A stretch of DNA of 64,000 nt from Bacillota bacterium (GTDB lineage Bacteria; Bacillota; SHA-98; Ch115). Under the pieces are notes generated by a model, which was not told the DNA's origin, ran no database searches, and saw only the letters and a program-made list of their open reading frames with translations. Every line of letters starts with the position of its first letter. Position 1 is the stretch's first letter. Location of the stretch: NCBI GenBank assembly GCA_013178415.1, contig JABLXA010000001.1, positions 97,445 through 161,444 of the forward strand, in the 5' to 3' direction. The position numbers and the translations under genes were made by a program. This document shows positions 43,555-52,424 of this stretch, piece after piece.

Positions 43555-44009
43555 AGGCATACAAATTCAGACTTGAACCAGTTCTCCGGGTCCGCCGGAA
43601 GCATGAGGAAATAGCGAAGCAGGAACTCGCGAAAGCCCAGGCCATTCTTGCCGAAAAAAAGGCTATCGTAAATGAACTGGGCGAGATTCATTCCTTGACC
43701 TGCCAGGAGCTGAAGGATGCACAGGATTTGGGCCCCGGAGATGAAATTGATGTGATGAGCGTGGCCCTTTACAACAGATATATAACTTCACTTGATGTTG
43801 AAATGAAAGCGCAGAAGAAGGCCTTAGATGAACTGGCAAAGCAGGAAGACAAGGCACGGCAAGAAGCGGTCGAGGCCCGGAAAAAGACGCGCATCCTGGA
43901 AAGGCTGAAAGAAAAAGGGCGGGCTATGCATTTGGCCGAATCTGTCCGTCTTGAACAGGCGGACCTAGATGAGATAGGGCAGAGCAGATTTGCAAGACAA
44001 CATCGCTAA
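43551..44009 (+). CDS. fliJ: flagellar export chaperone/stalk protein FliJ
   Basis: FliJ is a coiled-coil protein that sits in the FliI ring like a gamma subunit and touches Flh[21 protein letters not shown] is the family start; most of the 152 residues are Lys/Glu/Ala-rich heptads such as [23 protein letters not shown] 43551 overlaps the fliI stop (ATGA), indicating coupled translation. The end of the gene is followed by a GC-rich run and a possible promoter before fliK. Confidence 0.9.
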   Translation: MKAYKFRLEPVLRVRRKHEEIAKQELAKAQAILAEKKAIVNELGEIHSLTCQELKDAQDLGPGDEIDVMSVALYNRYITSLDVEMKAQKKALDELAKQEDKARQEAVEARKKTRILERLKEKGRAMHLAESVRLEQADLDEIGQSRFARQHR

Positions 44010-44041
44010 CCCCGAGGGTCCGGGGTGCCCCCCACCCCCCT

Positions 44042-44071
44042 TTGACGCCCCGGGCCCTTATTATATATAAA
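44042..44071 (+). promoter_or_regulatory. possible sigma-A promoter before fliK
   Basis: TTGACG (44042-44047) lies 16 or 18 bases before TATATA/TATAAA in the run TTATATATAAAT (44061-44072). This is the only A/T-rich stretch in the 208-base gap after fliJ, which also holds GCCCGCTAGTGGGC near 44087. It could renew transcription of the second half of the flagellar string. Confidence 0.45.
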
Positions 44072-44217
44072 TATCGCCCGCTAGTGGGCATGGGACACCA
44101 TTAGGAGGATGAAGGTCCCTGGGTGATTGGATTGTTTTGAAAGAGCAGCTTGAGATCAACTTCCCCTATAGAGGGATTGTTTTCAAAGCTCACCTGGAAG
44201 GGAGGTGAATAATGTAA

Positions 44218-46593
44218 GTGGAAGCGCTTGGAACAGTAATTCAGATTCCAGGGGCTAGCGGGCCGGGGAAGTCAACCCGTATAGGGACCACGGCTATTGC
44301 AGGCGACCAGGCGGTCTTTGCCTCGTTTGAAGATATCATCTCATCATTATCAAAATCCAAGGTGGACCGCTCTGTGCCTTCTGATAACCTTTATTCCGCG
44401 CGTCCGGGTCGTAGCGTGGGTGATAGTCTAGATGCGCACGGGGATGAACCGCTACCGGCAGCGACATCTGCGAAAGGGAGCAAGGCGCATGATGGAACGC
44501 TAAAGGGCCACAATGAGGTGGGAGATGGACCTTCGAAAGATTTCGTCCCCATTGGCCCCATCCATCCCGGCCTTTTGTCATTGGCTGAGGTTCCCGGCCC
44601 TTTGACGGGAATTCCTGGGTCACATGGGGTGAAGAGCGAGATTCCTGAGCAGATCCTAGATGGGCTCGTTGGCCAGGTTCAACCCGTCAGCATACAATCT
44701 GCAGGGAGATGGTTGTCCTGGAAAGGAATGTCCCCGCTAAGGCATGATTTGGCAAACGGGGGTGCCCTGGGCGCTGAGCAGAATCAGCCAATGACTTCCT
44801 TCAACTTACAGCGCGAAGTGAATCCGGCAAATGTAGACCTCCTTGATGAGAAGATCTTTCTTATTGAGAAAGAAGGCAGTGATAGCGGCATCTATAACCC
44901 TGTTGCTGCCGAGGCGGCCGGGACGGAGCTGCCGGATGGAAACCCATCCCAGGATGTGTCCGATCCCGTGCCAGGACCTCCATTGGCGCCGCAGAGCGAT
45001 GGCGATTCTAATTTCATGCAGGCGGCAGAGCCTGGCTCTCCCTATATGAAAGCCCTATCGCCTCTGAGTCATGAGTTTCCCTCTGAAATAAAGCTGATCA
45101 GCGAGGATGGCCCCTCCAGGGGAGAATCTATCCAGATGGGCCCGGCCCCGGAAGAAGGCCCAATCCTTGCTCAGGAATCACAGGTTTTCGGGCCTCAGAA
45201 TGAGGCCAATCCACCTGCGGTGACGGGGGCGACCACGGGGACGGCCGAATTCTATACATCTTACGAAGTCATCGCGGGGCCGGATTTACTCCCGGCTATC
45301 AATATCGGGACGGAAGGTGATAGCCGGGCAGAGGGCGACATGCAGGTGGCGGGTGATGCCCTCGTGGATGGTAGCACGGTGGATGGTAGGGCCAGGACGG
45401 ACGTTGGCGTCCGAATGGATATCGGCGCCAGGGGCAGTGGCGATGCTGAGGCTTTTCTGGCACTTGGCGATATGCGAGATGCAACGGAGGTAACCCTCCA
45501 GCCCACTCGCGATGTGCGGGGTGCAGCTATTCAGCAAAGCCATGATAAGCAAGATATCGTCCCCCGGGGACCGCGTGATATACGAGGGGCAATGATCCAC
45601 GGGCAGCAGAGTCTCCAGGATCTCGTCCGAGGGGACGAGGCCCGTGACCTTATTGCAGGTAAGCAGTCCATCGAAAATAGTCAGAAGGCGGCCGATGTCG
45701 TCTCCCAGGACAGGGTCGATGGGGAGATGGCGAACACCAATAACCAGGGCAGGGCGAGCGGTAACGTGGGGAGGACGGGAGGCAAGACTGGGGATTCGAG
45801 GGTATATACCTTTAAGGCGCATTCCGATACGGTGCCTGATAATAGATATTTCAGCCTCAGGGATGAGAACGACGCCAAGGTAGATGCGGGCCGGACCCAA
45901 TCTCCTGTTATGCATTCCCATGCTAATATAATGGCTGGCCCCAACCATGAGACAGGGGCTGAATCAGGGGTACATGCAGATCTACATAATGGGCGTCCGG
46001 ATGTAAAAGGGGCGATTGGGGGAGATAGTGCAGGGTCGCAGATTGACGATGCTGGACGTGTCAGCTTACACGATATAGCAGGGAAGTCAGGTGGCAGGAT
46101 TTCTCTTGATCGTGAAATAAAACATCCCGACACGCCTCCTACCTTCCGGGAAATAGCGCAGCAGGTAGTCGAAAGGGCTGCACTCAGGATCCGGCATGGC
46201 GATAGCGAGATGTTCATTCAGTTGAAGCCTGAAAGCCTGGGTCGGGTACATATAATGGTGGCGGAGGAAGGCGGGTCAGTTACCATAGGTATCCGTGCGG
46301 AGAATGGGATTACAAGGAATCTGCTGGAGGCAGGCTTGGGTGAGCTTAGATCCCTTCTGGCAGATAATGGCGTCAAGGTGAGTCAGGTTAATATTGCTGC
46401 TGATACCGGGGCCTGGGATTTTGCTTCAGGGGCCGGAGGCGATTTCTCATATTCCAGGCAACAAAGCCATGGCGCTCAACACGCACAAGAGGCCTATCTT
46501 CGGGAAGCCCCCATCTCTTCCGATAGGATACAGCTCCAGATAGGAGAGGCGCGTGTAAGGTCGCCGGGAAATTCATTGGATCGAGTTGTTTGA
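44218..46593 (+). CDS. fliK: flagellar hook-length control protein FliK
   Basis: FliK measures hook length and switches export from hook to filament proteins. The C-terminal Flg_hook domain is clear: MFIQLKPESLGRVHIMVAEE, then GSVTIGIRAENGITRNLLEA and LGELRSLLADNGVKVSQVNI. The preceding 640 residues are polar, Gly/Asp/Ser-rich and poorly conserved, with degenerate repeats such as RDVRGAAIQQ and RDIRGAMIHG. At 791 residues it is well above the 400-500 common in enteric bacteria. GTG 44218 has GGGAGGTG upstream. Antisense frames here are long only because of base composition. flgD and flgE follow. Confidence 0.88.
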   Translation: MEALGTVIQIPGASGPGKSTRIGTTAIAGDQAVFASFEDIISSLSKSKVDRSVPSDNLYSARPGRSVGDSLDAHGDEPLPAATSAKGSKAHDGTLKGHNEVGDGPSKDFVPIGPIHPGLLSLAEVPGPLTGIPGSHGVKSEIPEQILDGLVGQVQPVSIQSAGRWLSWKGMSPLRHDLANGGALGAEQNQPMTSFNLQREVNPANVDLLDEKIFLIEKEGSDSGIYNPVAAEAAGTELPDGNPSQDVSDPVPGPPLAPQSDGDSNFMQAAEPGSPYMKALSPLSHEFPSEIKLISEDGPSRGESIQMGPAPEEGPILAQESQVFGPQNEANPPAVTGATTGTAEFYTSYEVIAGPDLLPAINIGTEGDSRAEGDMQVAGDALVDGSTVDGRARTDVGVRMDIGARGSGDAEAFLALGDMRDATEVTLQPTRDVRGAAIQQSHDKQDIVPRGPRDIRGAMIHGQQSLQDLVRGDEARDLIAGKQSIENSQKAADVVSQDRVDGEMANTNNQGRASGNVGRTGGKTGDSRVYTFKAHSDTVPDNRYFSLRDENDAKVDAGRTQSPVMHSHANIMAGPNHETGAESGVHADLHNGRPDVKGAIGGDSAGSQIDDAGRVSLHDIAGKSGGRISLDREIKHPDTPPTFREIAQQVVERAALRIRHGDSEMFIQLKPESLGRVHIMVAEEGGSVTIGIRAENGITRNLLEAGLGELRSLLADNGVKVSQVNIAADTGAWDFASGAGGDFSYSRQQSHGAQHAQEAYLREAPISSDRIQLQIGEARVRSPGNSLDRVV

Positions 46594-46635
46594 GGGGAGT
46601 CAACCCGTGACCAGGATCCAGGGAGGTGGATAGTT

Positions 46636-47208
46636 GTGGATCCAGCATCAATAAGCAGAGAAGTTTCTAGTATGAGGTCTGTAGCCATGAGGGGATTTTC
46701 ATTCCCTTCGTATGATACAGCGTCACTCGGACGGTTCGAAAGGGTCTTTGCGGATAAATTGAAGCAGGACGCCGCTTATCATCCTGCGGCGCAGGGCATG
46801 AAAAGCAAGGCTGTCGTGCGCGCATCTGGCTCTCAAACCACATCAACGAACACGATTTCTGGATCACAGGATTTCCTGGGGAAAGACGACTTTTTGCAGC
46901 TTCTCGTGACCCAGCTCCGGTGCCAGAGCGTGGCAGAGCCTGTTGATCAGAAGGAATTGATTGCCCAGATGGCTCAATTGGCATCCCTGGAAGAGATGCA
47001 GAACATGAGCGTCGGGATCCAGAACCTCTTGGGTTCTCAGATTGCGCTACAGGCTGCAAGCCTGGTGGGCAAGACCGCGGTTGCGACTTTGCCTGATGGA
47101 ACCAAAGTTGAAGGAGTCATTCAAGAAGTCAAGTTCGATAGCGGGCTACCGATTCTAGTGGTGAATAATCAGAACATTCCTATTTCGCATGTTACGTCTG
47201 TCAGGTGA
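46636..47208 (+). CDS. flgD: hook-capping protein FlgD
   Basis: FlgD caps the growing hook so that FlgE can polymerise. GKDDFLQLLVTQLRCQS then AEPVDQKELIAQMAQLASLE and EMQNMSVGIQ is the FlgD core, although the usual NQDPL in this segment reads CQSVA. The C-terminal LVGKTAVATLPDGTKVEGVI block is also typical. The first 70 residues are variable. GTG 46636 follows GGGAGGTGGATA. At 190 residues it resembles the short Bacillota form that lacks the Ig-like insert. flgE starts 18 bases downstream. Confidence 0.88.
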   Translation: MDPASISREVSSMRSVAMRGFSFPSYDTASLGRFERVFADKLKQDAAYHPAAQGMKSKAVVRASGSQTTSTNTISGSQDFLGKDDFLQLLVTQLRCQSVAEPVDQKELIAQMAQLASLEEMQNMSVGIQNLLGSQIALQAASLVGKTAVATLPDGTKVEGVIQEVKFDSGLPILVVNNQNIPISHVTSVR

Positions 47209-47226
47209 GGAAGGAGGGCGAACAAG

Positions 47227-48438
47227 ATGATAAGAGCTCTATTTGCAGGAGTATCTGGTTCCAGGGCTCATCAAACCAGGATGGATGTCATAGGCAATAA
47301 CATTGCTAATGTGAATACCATCGCATTCAAATCAGGCAGGGTGACATTCGAGGATCTCATGTATCAAACGCTGAGGGGCGCTGCCGCGCCTACAGCCGAT
47401 GGTCGGGGCGGGATCAACGGCGCCCAGGTCGGGCTCGGCACGCGGGTGAGGTCCATCGACACCTTGATTGGCCAGGGAAATCTTGAATACACTGATATCC
47501 CCACTGATCTTGCCATCGATGGAGCAGGTTACTTCATCGTTTCGGATGGAACCCGGAACTTCTACACCAGAGATGGGAGTCTGAGGTTCGATGCCAATGG
47601 CGTGCTTACACACGCTTCAACGGGCCTCAAACTACAGGGGTGGATGAGCCTGCGCTCTGATGGTACGGTGGATACCACAACGAAACTGGAAGATATAAGA
47701 ATCCCACTGGGGGCCAAGATGAGCGCGAGAGCCACATCGCAGGTGAAGCTCGGGGGGAATTTGAATAGCAATGCGTCGGCTGGGGATAAGGTTGAGGTAC
47801 AGATTGAGGTGTTTGATTCTCTTGGTAATGCGCAACAGCTTACTATGACATTGACGAAAGATGTAACAGAGAGACAATGGAACGTGTCAGTGAGCGGGAC
47901 TTCGCTGGGTTCTATTACTTTCGATGATCACGGTCAATTTGCATCAAGCACTGTCGGCACATATACACCCCCTCCTGGCCCTGGAGCCGCCTCGGTCCCC
48001 ATCAAGCTCGATTTTTCCGCGCTCACCCAATACGCCGCCGATTTCTCGGTGAGGCCCACTTTCTGGGACGGGTATTCTGCCGGAGAACTCGAGGATTTTA
48101 CGATCAGCAATGACGGCCAGATCGTAGGGATTTATTCCAATGGACAACATGAGGTCTTGGGTCAGCTGGCATTGGCCAATTTCGCAAACGCGGGAGGTCT
48201 TGCTGCGGCAGGAAGCAATCTTTATTCAGTGTCGCCCAACTCAGGAGCTGCGCTTATCAGCCGTCCCACCGCAGGCGGATGCGGCAAGGTGGCATGCGGG
48301 GCGCTGGAGATGTCCAATGTCGATCTTGCCCGGGAATTCACTGATATGATCATTACTCAGCGAGGTTTCCAGGCTAATTCCAGAATTATCACCACAGCTG
48401 ATGAGATGCTCCAGGAATTGATAAACCTCAAGAGGTAA
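47227..48438 (+). CDS. flgE: flagellar hook protein FlgE
   Basis: FlgE polymerises into the hook. The axial-family start is ALFAGVSGSRAHQTRMDVIG then NNIANVNTIAFKSGRVTFED, followed by LMYQTLRGAAAPTADGRGG. The end LEMSNVDLAREFTDMIITQR with GFQANSRIITTADEMLQELI is the conserved terminal helix pair. The 403-residue length and central domains fit FlgE rather than FlgG. ATG 47227 has AGGAAGGAGG upstream. It lies after the hook cap FlgD and hook-length protein FliK, as expected. Confidence 0.94.
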   Translation: MIRALFAGVSGSRAHQTRMDVIGNNIANVNTIAFKSGRVTFEDLMYQTLRGAAAPTADGRGGINGAQVGLGTRVRSIDTLIGQGNLEYTDIPTDLAIDGAGYFIVSDGTRNFYTRDGSLRFDANGVLTHASTGLKLQGWMSLRSDGTVDTTTKLEDIRIPLGAKMSARATSQVKLGGNLNSNASAGDKVEVQIEVFDSLGNAQQLTMTLTKDVTERQWNVSVSGTSLGSITFDDHGQFASSTVGTYTPPPGPGAASVPIKLDFSALTQYAADFSVRPTFWDGYSAGELEDFTISNDGQIVGIYSNGQHEVLGQLALANFANAGGLAAAGSNLYSVSPNSGAALISRPTAGGCGKVACGALEMSNVDLAREFTDMIITQRGFQANSRIITTADEMLQELINLKR

Positions 48439-48534
48439 TGCAGGAGTGCGGGTGGGTCTGACTTCAGTCAACTGAGCCAATAGGCGTCGCTGGCATTCGG
48501 TCCGTATCAAGGAATTTGAGAGGAAGGAATTGAG

Positions 48535-48744
48535 ATGATCAGGGTAAACAGGCTCGACGGCACCGAACTGGTGCTCAATGCTGACCTGGTTGAATGTGTC
48601 GAGGCCAGGCCGGATACAGTGATCACCCTGACTTCGGGCAAAAAACTGATAGTGCGGAATTCTGTGGATGAAATCTATGCCAAATTCATCGAGTATAAAC
48701 GTCTCATCAACGAGTGCCTGGGGACGGTAAAGACAGAAGGGTGA
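48535..48744 (+). CDS. flbD: FlbD/SwrD-family flagellar protein
   Basis: A 69-residue protein of the FlbD family, called SwrD in Bacillus subtilis, where it raises motor torque needed for swarming. IRVNRLDGTELVLNADLVEC followed by VEARPDTVITLTSGKKLIVR and NSVDEIYAKFIEYKRLI is the full conserved block. ATG 48535 has GGAAGGAAT upstream. motA starts eight bases after its stop, matching the usual flbD-motA-motB order. The molecular mechanism is not established. Confidence 0.92.
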   Translation: MIRVNRLDGTELVLNADLVECVEARPDTVITLTSGKKLIVRNSVDEIYAKFIEYKRLINECLGTVKTEG

Positions 48745-48751
48745 TATACGT

Positions 48752-49543
48752 ATGGATCTTATGTCTTATCTCGGCCTGATTTCAGGGTTGATCTTAATCG
48801 GGCTTGGCATCAGCTCAGGCGGGAGTCTCCTGGCCTTTTGGAACGTGCCATCCCTCATGATCACCCTCGGGGGAACGGTGGCGGCGACCCTGCTCAACTT
48901 CCCTTTCGTTGACCTCAATAGTGCGGTAAGGGCGCTTAAAATCGTTTTTACCGAGAAGCTCGATGATCCGGCTGACGTCATCATGGAGCTGATTTCGCTT
49001 GCCGATAAAGCCCGCCGCGAGGGTCTGCTGGCCCTGGATACCAGCCTGGATCTTATAGAGGATGCGTTCTTGAGAAAAGGATTGCAGCTGGTGGTTGACG
49101 CGACGGATCCCGAGCTCATCCAGGAGATCCTCGAGACTGATATAGACAATCTTGAAAGCAGGCACCGGGCGGGCCGGAGGGTCTTTGAATCGATGGCCAC
49201 CTATGCCCCGGCTTTCGGTATGATAGGAACTCTCATAGGATTGATCCAGATGCTTCGGAATATTGATAATCCTAGCTCTGTGGGACCGGCAATGGCTGTC
49301 GCCCTTGTCACTACCTTCTATGGGGCCATGCTGGCTTACCTGATATTCATTCCGATAGCTGGGAAACTGGCCGTCAGGAGTCAGAAGGAAATGCAGATCC
49401 GGCAAATAATGCTGGAAGGAATCCTATCCATCCAGGCCGGCGATAACCCCAGGATTGTTGAGGAGAAGCTGAGATCGTATCTTGCGCCCGGCCAAAGGGA
49501 ACGGGTTTCCTACAGCGCTCAAATGGTGACGTCACATGAATAA
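48752..49543 (+). CDS. motA: flagellar stator protein MotA
   Basis: MotA, with MotB, conducts ions and turns the rotor. Four membrane segments are visible, two near the N-terminus (LGLISGLILIGLGISSGG and SLMITLGGTVAATLLNFPF) and two near the C-terminus (YAPAFGMIGTLIGLIQML and GPAMAVALVTTFYGAMLAYL). The cytosolic loop between them carries the charged residues that contact FliG. PAFGMIGTLIGL is a family signature. Whether H+ or Na+ is used is not decided from sequence. ATG 48752 follows flbD by seven bases; motB overlaps its end by eight bases. Confidence 0.95.
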   Translation: MDLMSYLGLISGLILIGLGISSGGSLLAFWNVPSLMITLGGTVAATLLNFPFVDLNSAVRALKIVFTEKLDDPADVIMELISLADKARREGLLALDTSLDLIEDAFLRKGLQLVVDATDPELIQEILETDIDNLESRHRAGRRVFESMATYAPAFGMIGTLIGLIQMLRNIDNPSSVGPAMAVALVTTFYGAMLAYLIFIPIAGKLAVRSQKEMQIRQIMLEGILSIQAGDNPRIVEEKLRSYLAPGQRERVSYSAQMVTSHE

Positions 49544-50357
49544 GAGATCTAAAAAGAGAAATACCGATGAGGGTGGAGTGGCAGGGGCCCCTCCATGGAT
49601 GACCACATATGGCGATCTTGTGACTCAACTCCTTTGTCTTTTTGTGCTGCTATTTGCCTTTTCATCCATTGATCTACAGAAGTTCAAGGATGTGGTCATG
49701 TCCCTAAGAGGGGCTCTTGGGGTCCTCACATCTGGGTCAAGTCCGCTGGATCTGGCCGAGCTACCAGCGCCAGCCCCGCCATCCCAATTGCAGAAGAAGG
49801 ATGACGGGACAGCCGGTCTTGTGAAGGCAATGGGAAGATTCAGGACCTATCTGAAAGATAAGGGGCTAACAAACGACGTCCAAATTACCCTCGAGGAACG
49901 CGGGCTTGTGGTGAGTTTCATGGACAAGGTCCTTTTTGATCTTGGCGAGGCCACCCTTCGCCCTGAAGCTAAGACTGTGCTCAAGGATGTAGCGGCGGTT
50001 TTGAAGACGCTGCCAAATGATATACGCATCGAGGGCCATACCTGTGATTTGCCAATTCATAGCGCGGCATTTCCTTCCAACTGGGAACTGTCAACGGCGC
50101 GGGCTACTTCGGTATTGAGATATCTGGTGGAATCCCTTGGCATGGAGCCTTCCAGGTTCTCGGCCATGGGCTATGGCGAATACCATCCCAAGGTGCCGAA
50201 TGATTCAGAGAAGCACAGGGCCCTGAATCGGAGGGTTGATATGGTGATTCTCGCGGAGAAGAGAAATTGGGAGGAACCGCCACCCATCGAATCAGAAGCA
50301 GGAGCTGGGGCAGGGTCCGGGGCAACGGGACCGGAGCGAAAGACCGGGGCACAGTAA
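49536..50357 (+). CDS. motB: flagellar stator protein MotB
   Basis: MotB has one membrane segment (about residues 25-45) with the proton-accepting Asp27 in TTYGDLVTQLLCLFVLLFAF and a periplasmic or wall-facing OmpA domain (about 130-245), shown by LFDLGEATLRPEAKTVL, IRIEGHTCDLPIH and NWELSTARATSVLRYLVESL, which binds peptidoglycan. The plug/linker lies between. The C-terminal 30 residues are Gly/Ala/Glu-rich. ATG 49536 overlaps motA, so the stator pair is translationally coupled. fliL follows 78 bases later. Confidence 0.95.
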   Translation: MNKRSKKRNTDEGGVAGAPPWMTTYGDLVTQLLCLFVLLFAFSSIDLQKFKDVVMSLRGALGVLTSGSSPLDLAELPAPAPPSQLQKKDDGTAGLVKAMGRFRTYLKDKGLTNDVQITLEERGLVVSFMDKVLFDLGEATLRPEAKTVLKDVAAVLKTLPNDIRIEGHTCDLPIHSAAFPSNWELSTARATSVLRYLVESLGMEPSRFSAMGYGEYHPKVPNDSEKHRALNRRVDMVILAEKRNWEEPPPIESEAGAGAGSGATGPERKTGAQ

Positions 50358-50435
50358 CGGGAAATCCAGTTATGATGCGCCCGCATCGATCGGGCGATGA
50401 TCAAGGAAGGGAGATTACAGGGGGGAATCATCGCA

Positions 50436-50927
50436 ATGGCGCAATCAATCAGACCTTTGCGCAGCGCCCAGGGAGCCTTTGTTTCCAAAAAGGCATTCGG
50501 CAACGGCACAGCCAAGCTCATCATCGCACTGGTTGTCCTGGGGCTGGGCATTGGCGGAGGGATATATTTCGGGCTCAGGGAGCTTACTCCCGCGGACATG
50601 CCTAAATCAAAGAGCGCGATAGCTCCTGGGCCAATTCAGGAATTCGACTCAGTGGTGGTAAACGTGGCAGGGACCAATGGGGAACGGTATCTTAAGGCTG
50701 CAGTGGCCCTTGAGCTCACGACGCCGCAGGCAAAACGCGAGCTTGAAGTGAGAAAGGCCGAGGCTCGGGATATCATCATTTCGCAGCTTTCATCGATGCC
50801 ATTGGGGAAGCTTCAGATAGAAAAGGGCAGGGATGAACTCAAGCAGGGTATTCAGAGAGCGATCAATGACCTTCTAATGCAGGGCAAGGTTGAAAGGGTC
50901 TACTTTACAGAGTTTGTTATACAGTGA
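50436..50927 (+). CDS. fliL: flagellar basal-body-associated protein FliL
   Basis: FliL surrounds or supports the stator and influences torque. A single membrane segment, AKLIIALVVLGLGIGGGIYF, lies near residues 25-44, followed by the external domain with GPIQEFDSVVVNVAG and RYLKAAVALELTTPQAKREL, then LMQGKVERVYFTEFVIQ. ATG 50436 has AGGGGGGAAT about ten bases upstream; ATG 50397 would add 13 residues and lacks as good a site. The fliL-fliM-fliN order is standard. At 163 residues the length is typical. Confidence 0.93.
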   Translation: MAQSIRPLRSAQGAFVSKKAFGNGTAKLIIALVVLGLGIGGGIYFGLRELTPADMPKSKSAIAPGPIQEFDSVVVNVAGTNGERYLKAAVALELTTPQAKRELEVRKAEARDIIISQLSSMPLGKLQIEKGRDELKQGIQRAINDLLMQGKVERVYFTEFVIQ

Positions 50928-50955
50928 AGCAAATTCCTTCCGGGGGAAAAAGTAA

Positions 50956-51963
50956 ATGCCTGAGATATTATCACAAGAAGAGATAAATGCTTTGCTCTCC
51001 GCGCTTACCGGTGAATCAGTAGGAGAGAGCGCGGCTCCAGAGCCTGTGCCAGTTGAGAGTCGCGTCATAAAGCCATATGACTTCCGGAGACCTGATAAGT
51101 TTTCCAAGATCCAGCTCAGGACCCTCCAGTTCATGCACGAGACATTCGCCCGCCATGCATCCACTGCCTTATCGGCCTTCTTGCGGGCGCCCATAAAGCT
51201 CAGCCTTACACTGGTAGAGCAACTGACTTTCGATCAATTCATTTCTTCTTTGCCTGTGCCGACGGCCGTCGGGATCATCGATATGGCTCCGCTGGATGGC
51301 AAGGCGGTTCTTGAAATCAATCCCAGTGTTGTATTTCCTATGGTGGATAGACTGCTAGGCGGTCGGGGGAAGGTCGATGACTTCTCTGAGAAAGCAAGGG
51401 ATTTGAGCGACGTGGAGAGTGTCCTGGTGCGCAGGATAATCGCAAGGCTGCTAGAGGCATTCGCTAATACCTGGCAGAACATTGTTCCCTTTGAGGTCAA
51501 ACTCGATGTCCTTGAATCAAATCCGCAGTTTGTGCAGGTCATGTCGCCGGGTGATACTGTCGTAGCCATTGCCTTTGATATATCTTTCGGGGACGCGACG
51601 GGCACCATGAGTCTTTGCCTTTCTTATATCACCTTGCAGCCTATATTGCCGAAACTTAGTGCGCAGCAGTGGTTTACAGAACGGCGCAAGACTCTGAGCG
51701 ACCAGAAGCGTGATATCTTGAAACGAAAGCTTGACTCTGTGAGGCTCCCGGTTTCGGCGCAGATCGGCCATGCGACACTTACCGTCGATGAAATCCTGAA
51801 TCTTCAGCCGGGGGATGTTATTATGTTGGATCATAAAGCCTCAGACGACATCGAAATACATGTGGCTTCACGGGCGAGATTTTGCGGAAAACCGGGCGCA
51901 ATCGGCAAGCGGCTAGCAGTCAAGATAACTGGGATTATCGGCGAAGAGGGAGGTTGTATGTAA
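50956..51963 (+). CDS. fliM: flagellar motor switch protein FliM
   Basis: FliM is the CheY-P-binding part of the C-ring. The N-terminal CheY-binding peptide is [15 protein letters not shown], then [20 protein letters not shown] and the middle CheC-like domain, with [20 protein letters not shown]. The SpoA-like C-terminal domain spans about residues 255-330 ([20 protein letters not shown]). ATG 50956 is first in frame. At 335 residues it is full length. The stop overlaps the fliN start by one base (TAATG). Confidence 0.95.
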   Translation: MPEILSQEEINALLSALTGESVGESAAPEPVPVESRVIKPYDFRRPDKFSKIQLRTLQFMHETFARHASTALSAFLRAPIKLSLTLVEQLTFDQFISSLPVPTAVGIIDMAPLDGKAVLEINPSVVFPMVDRLLGGRGKVDDFSEKARDLSDVESVLVRRIIARLLEAFANTWQNIVPFEVKLDVLESNPQFVQVMSPGDTVVAIAFDISFGDATGTMSLCLSYITLQPILPKLSAQQWFTERRKTLSDQKRDILKRKLDSVRLPVSAQIGHATLTVDEILNLQPGDVIMLDHKASDDIEIHVASRARFCGKPGAIGKRLAVKITGIIGEEGGCM

Positions 51964-52424
51964 TGAACCCTGATGATACCGGCATGGTCGATTCTTTACA
52001 GGGAACAGAAGAATCAGGAGCGAATCCAGAACAGGGCGGACAGGCCAAGGATGAGGAGATAAAGGAGACAGAGGCAAAGGGGGCAATGGCGAAAGGAGTT
52101 CTTAATCCTCATGAGGCCGCTGCGGTGTCATTCGATCAGTTGAGCCCGGCTTCTGGTGGCGCGCCAACCAGCAAAATCGACCTTGTGCTTGATCTGCCGC
52201 TTCAGGTTACAGTAGAACTCGGACGGACCAATATGTTGATCCGGGACATTCTGGACCTCGGGCCCGGATCTGTGATCGAGCTAGATCGCATAGCAGGGGA
52301 ACCTGTGGATGTCCTGGCCAATGGCAAGCTTATAGCCAAAGGCGAAGTGGTAGTCGTAGATGAGAGCTTTGGGGTGAGAATCGTCGACATCGTTGCCCCC
52401 GGGGAAAGGATCTCACAGAAATGA
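51963..52424 (+). CDS. fliN: flagellar motor switch protein FliN
   Basis: FliN forms the base of the C-ring with FliM. The C-terminal SpoA domain is visible in [40 protein letters not shown], and [20 protein letters not shown] then FGVRIVDI. The preceding 75 residues are acidic and polar, without the CheC-like phosphatase domain that distinguishes the longer FliY. ATG 51963 follows GAGGGAGG and overlaps the fliM stop; the frame extends upstream inside fliM without conserved sequence. fliO-P overlaps its end by four bases. Confidence 0.93.
   Translation: MNPDDTGMVDSLQGTEESGANPEQGGQAKDEEIKETEAKGAMAKGVLNPHEAAAVSFDQLSPASGGAPTSKIDLVLDLPLQVTVELGRTNMLIRDILDLGPGSVIELDRIAGEPVDVLANGKLIAKGEVVVVDESFGVRIVDIVAPGERISQK

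Noticed and set aside
45286-45948. 220-codon minus-strand frame inside fliK
   Set aside because: fliK has a clear C-terminal domain and Shine-Dalgarno; the antisense frame arises from its codon bias.
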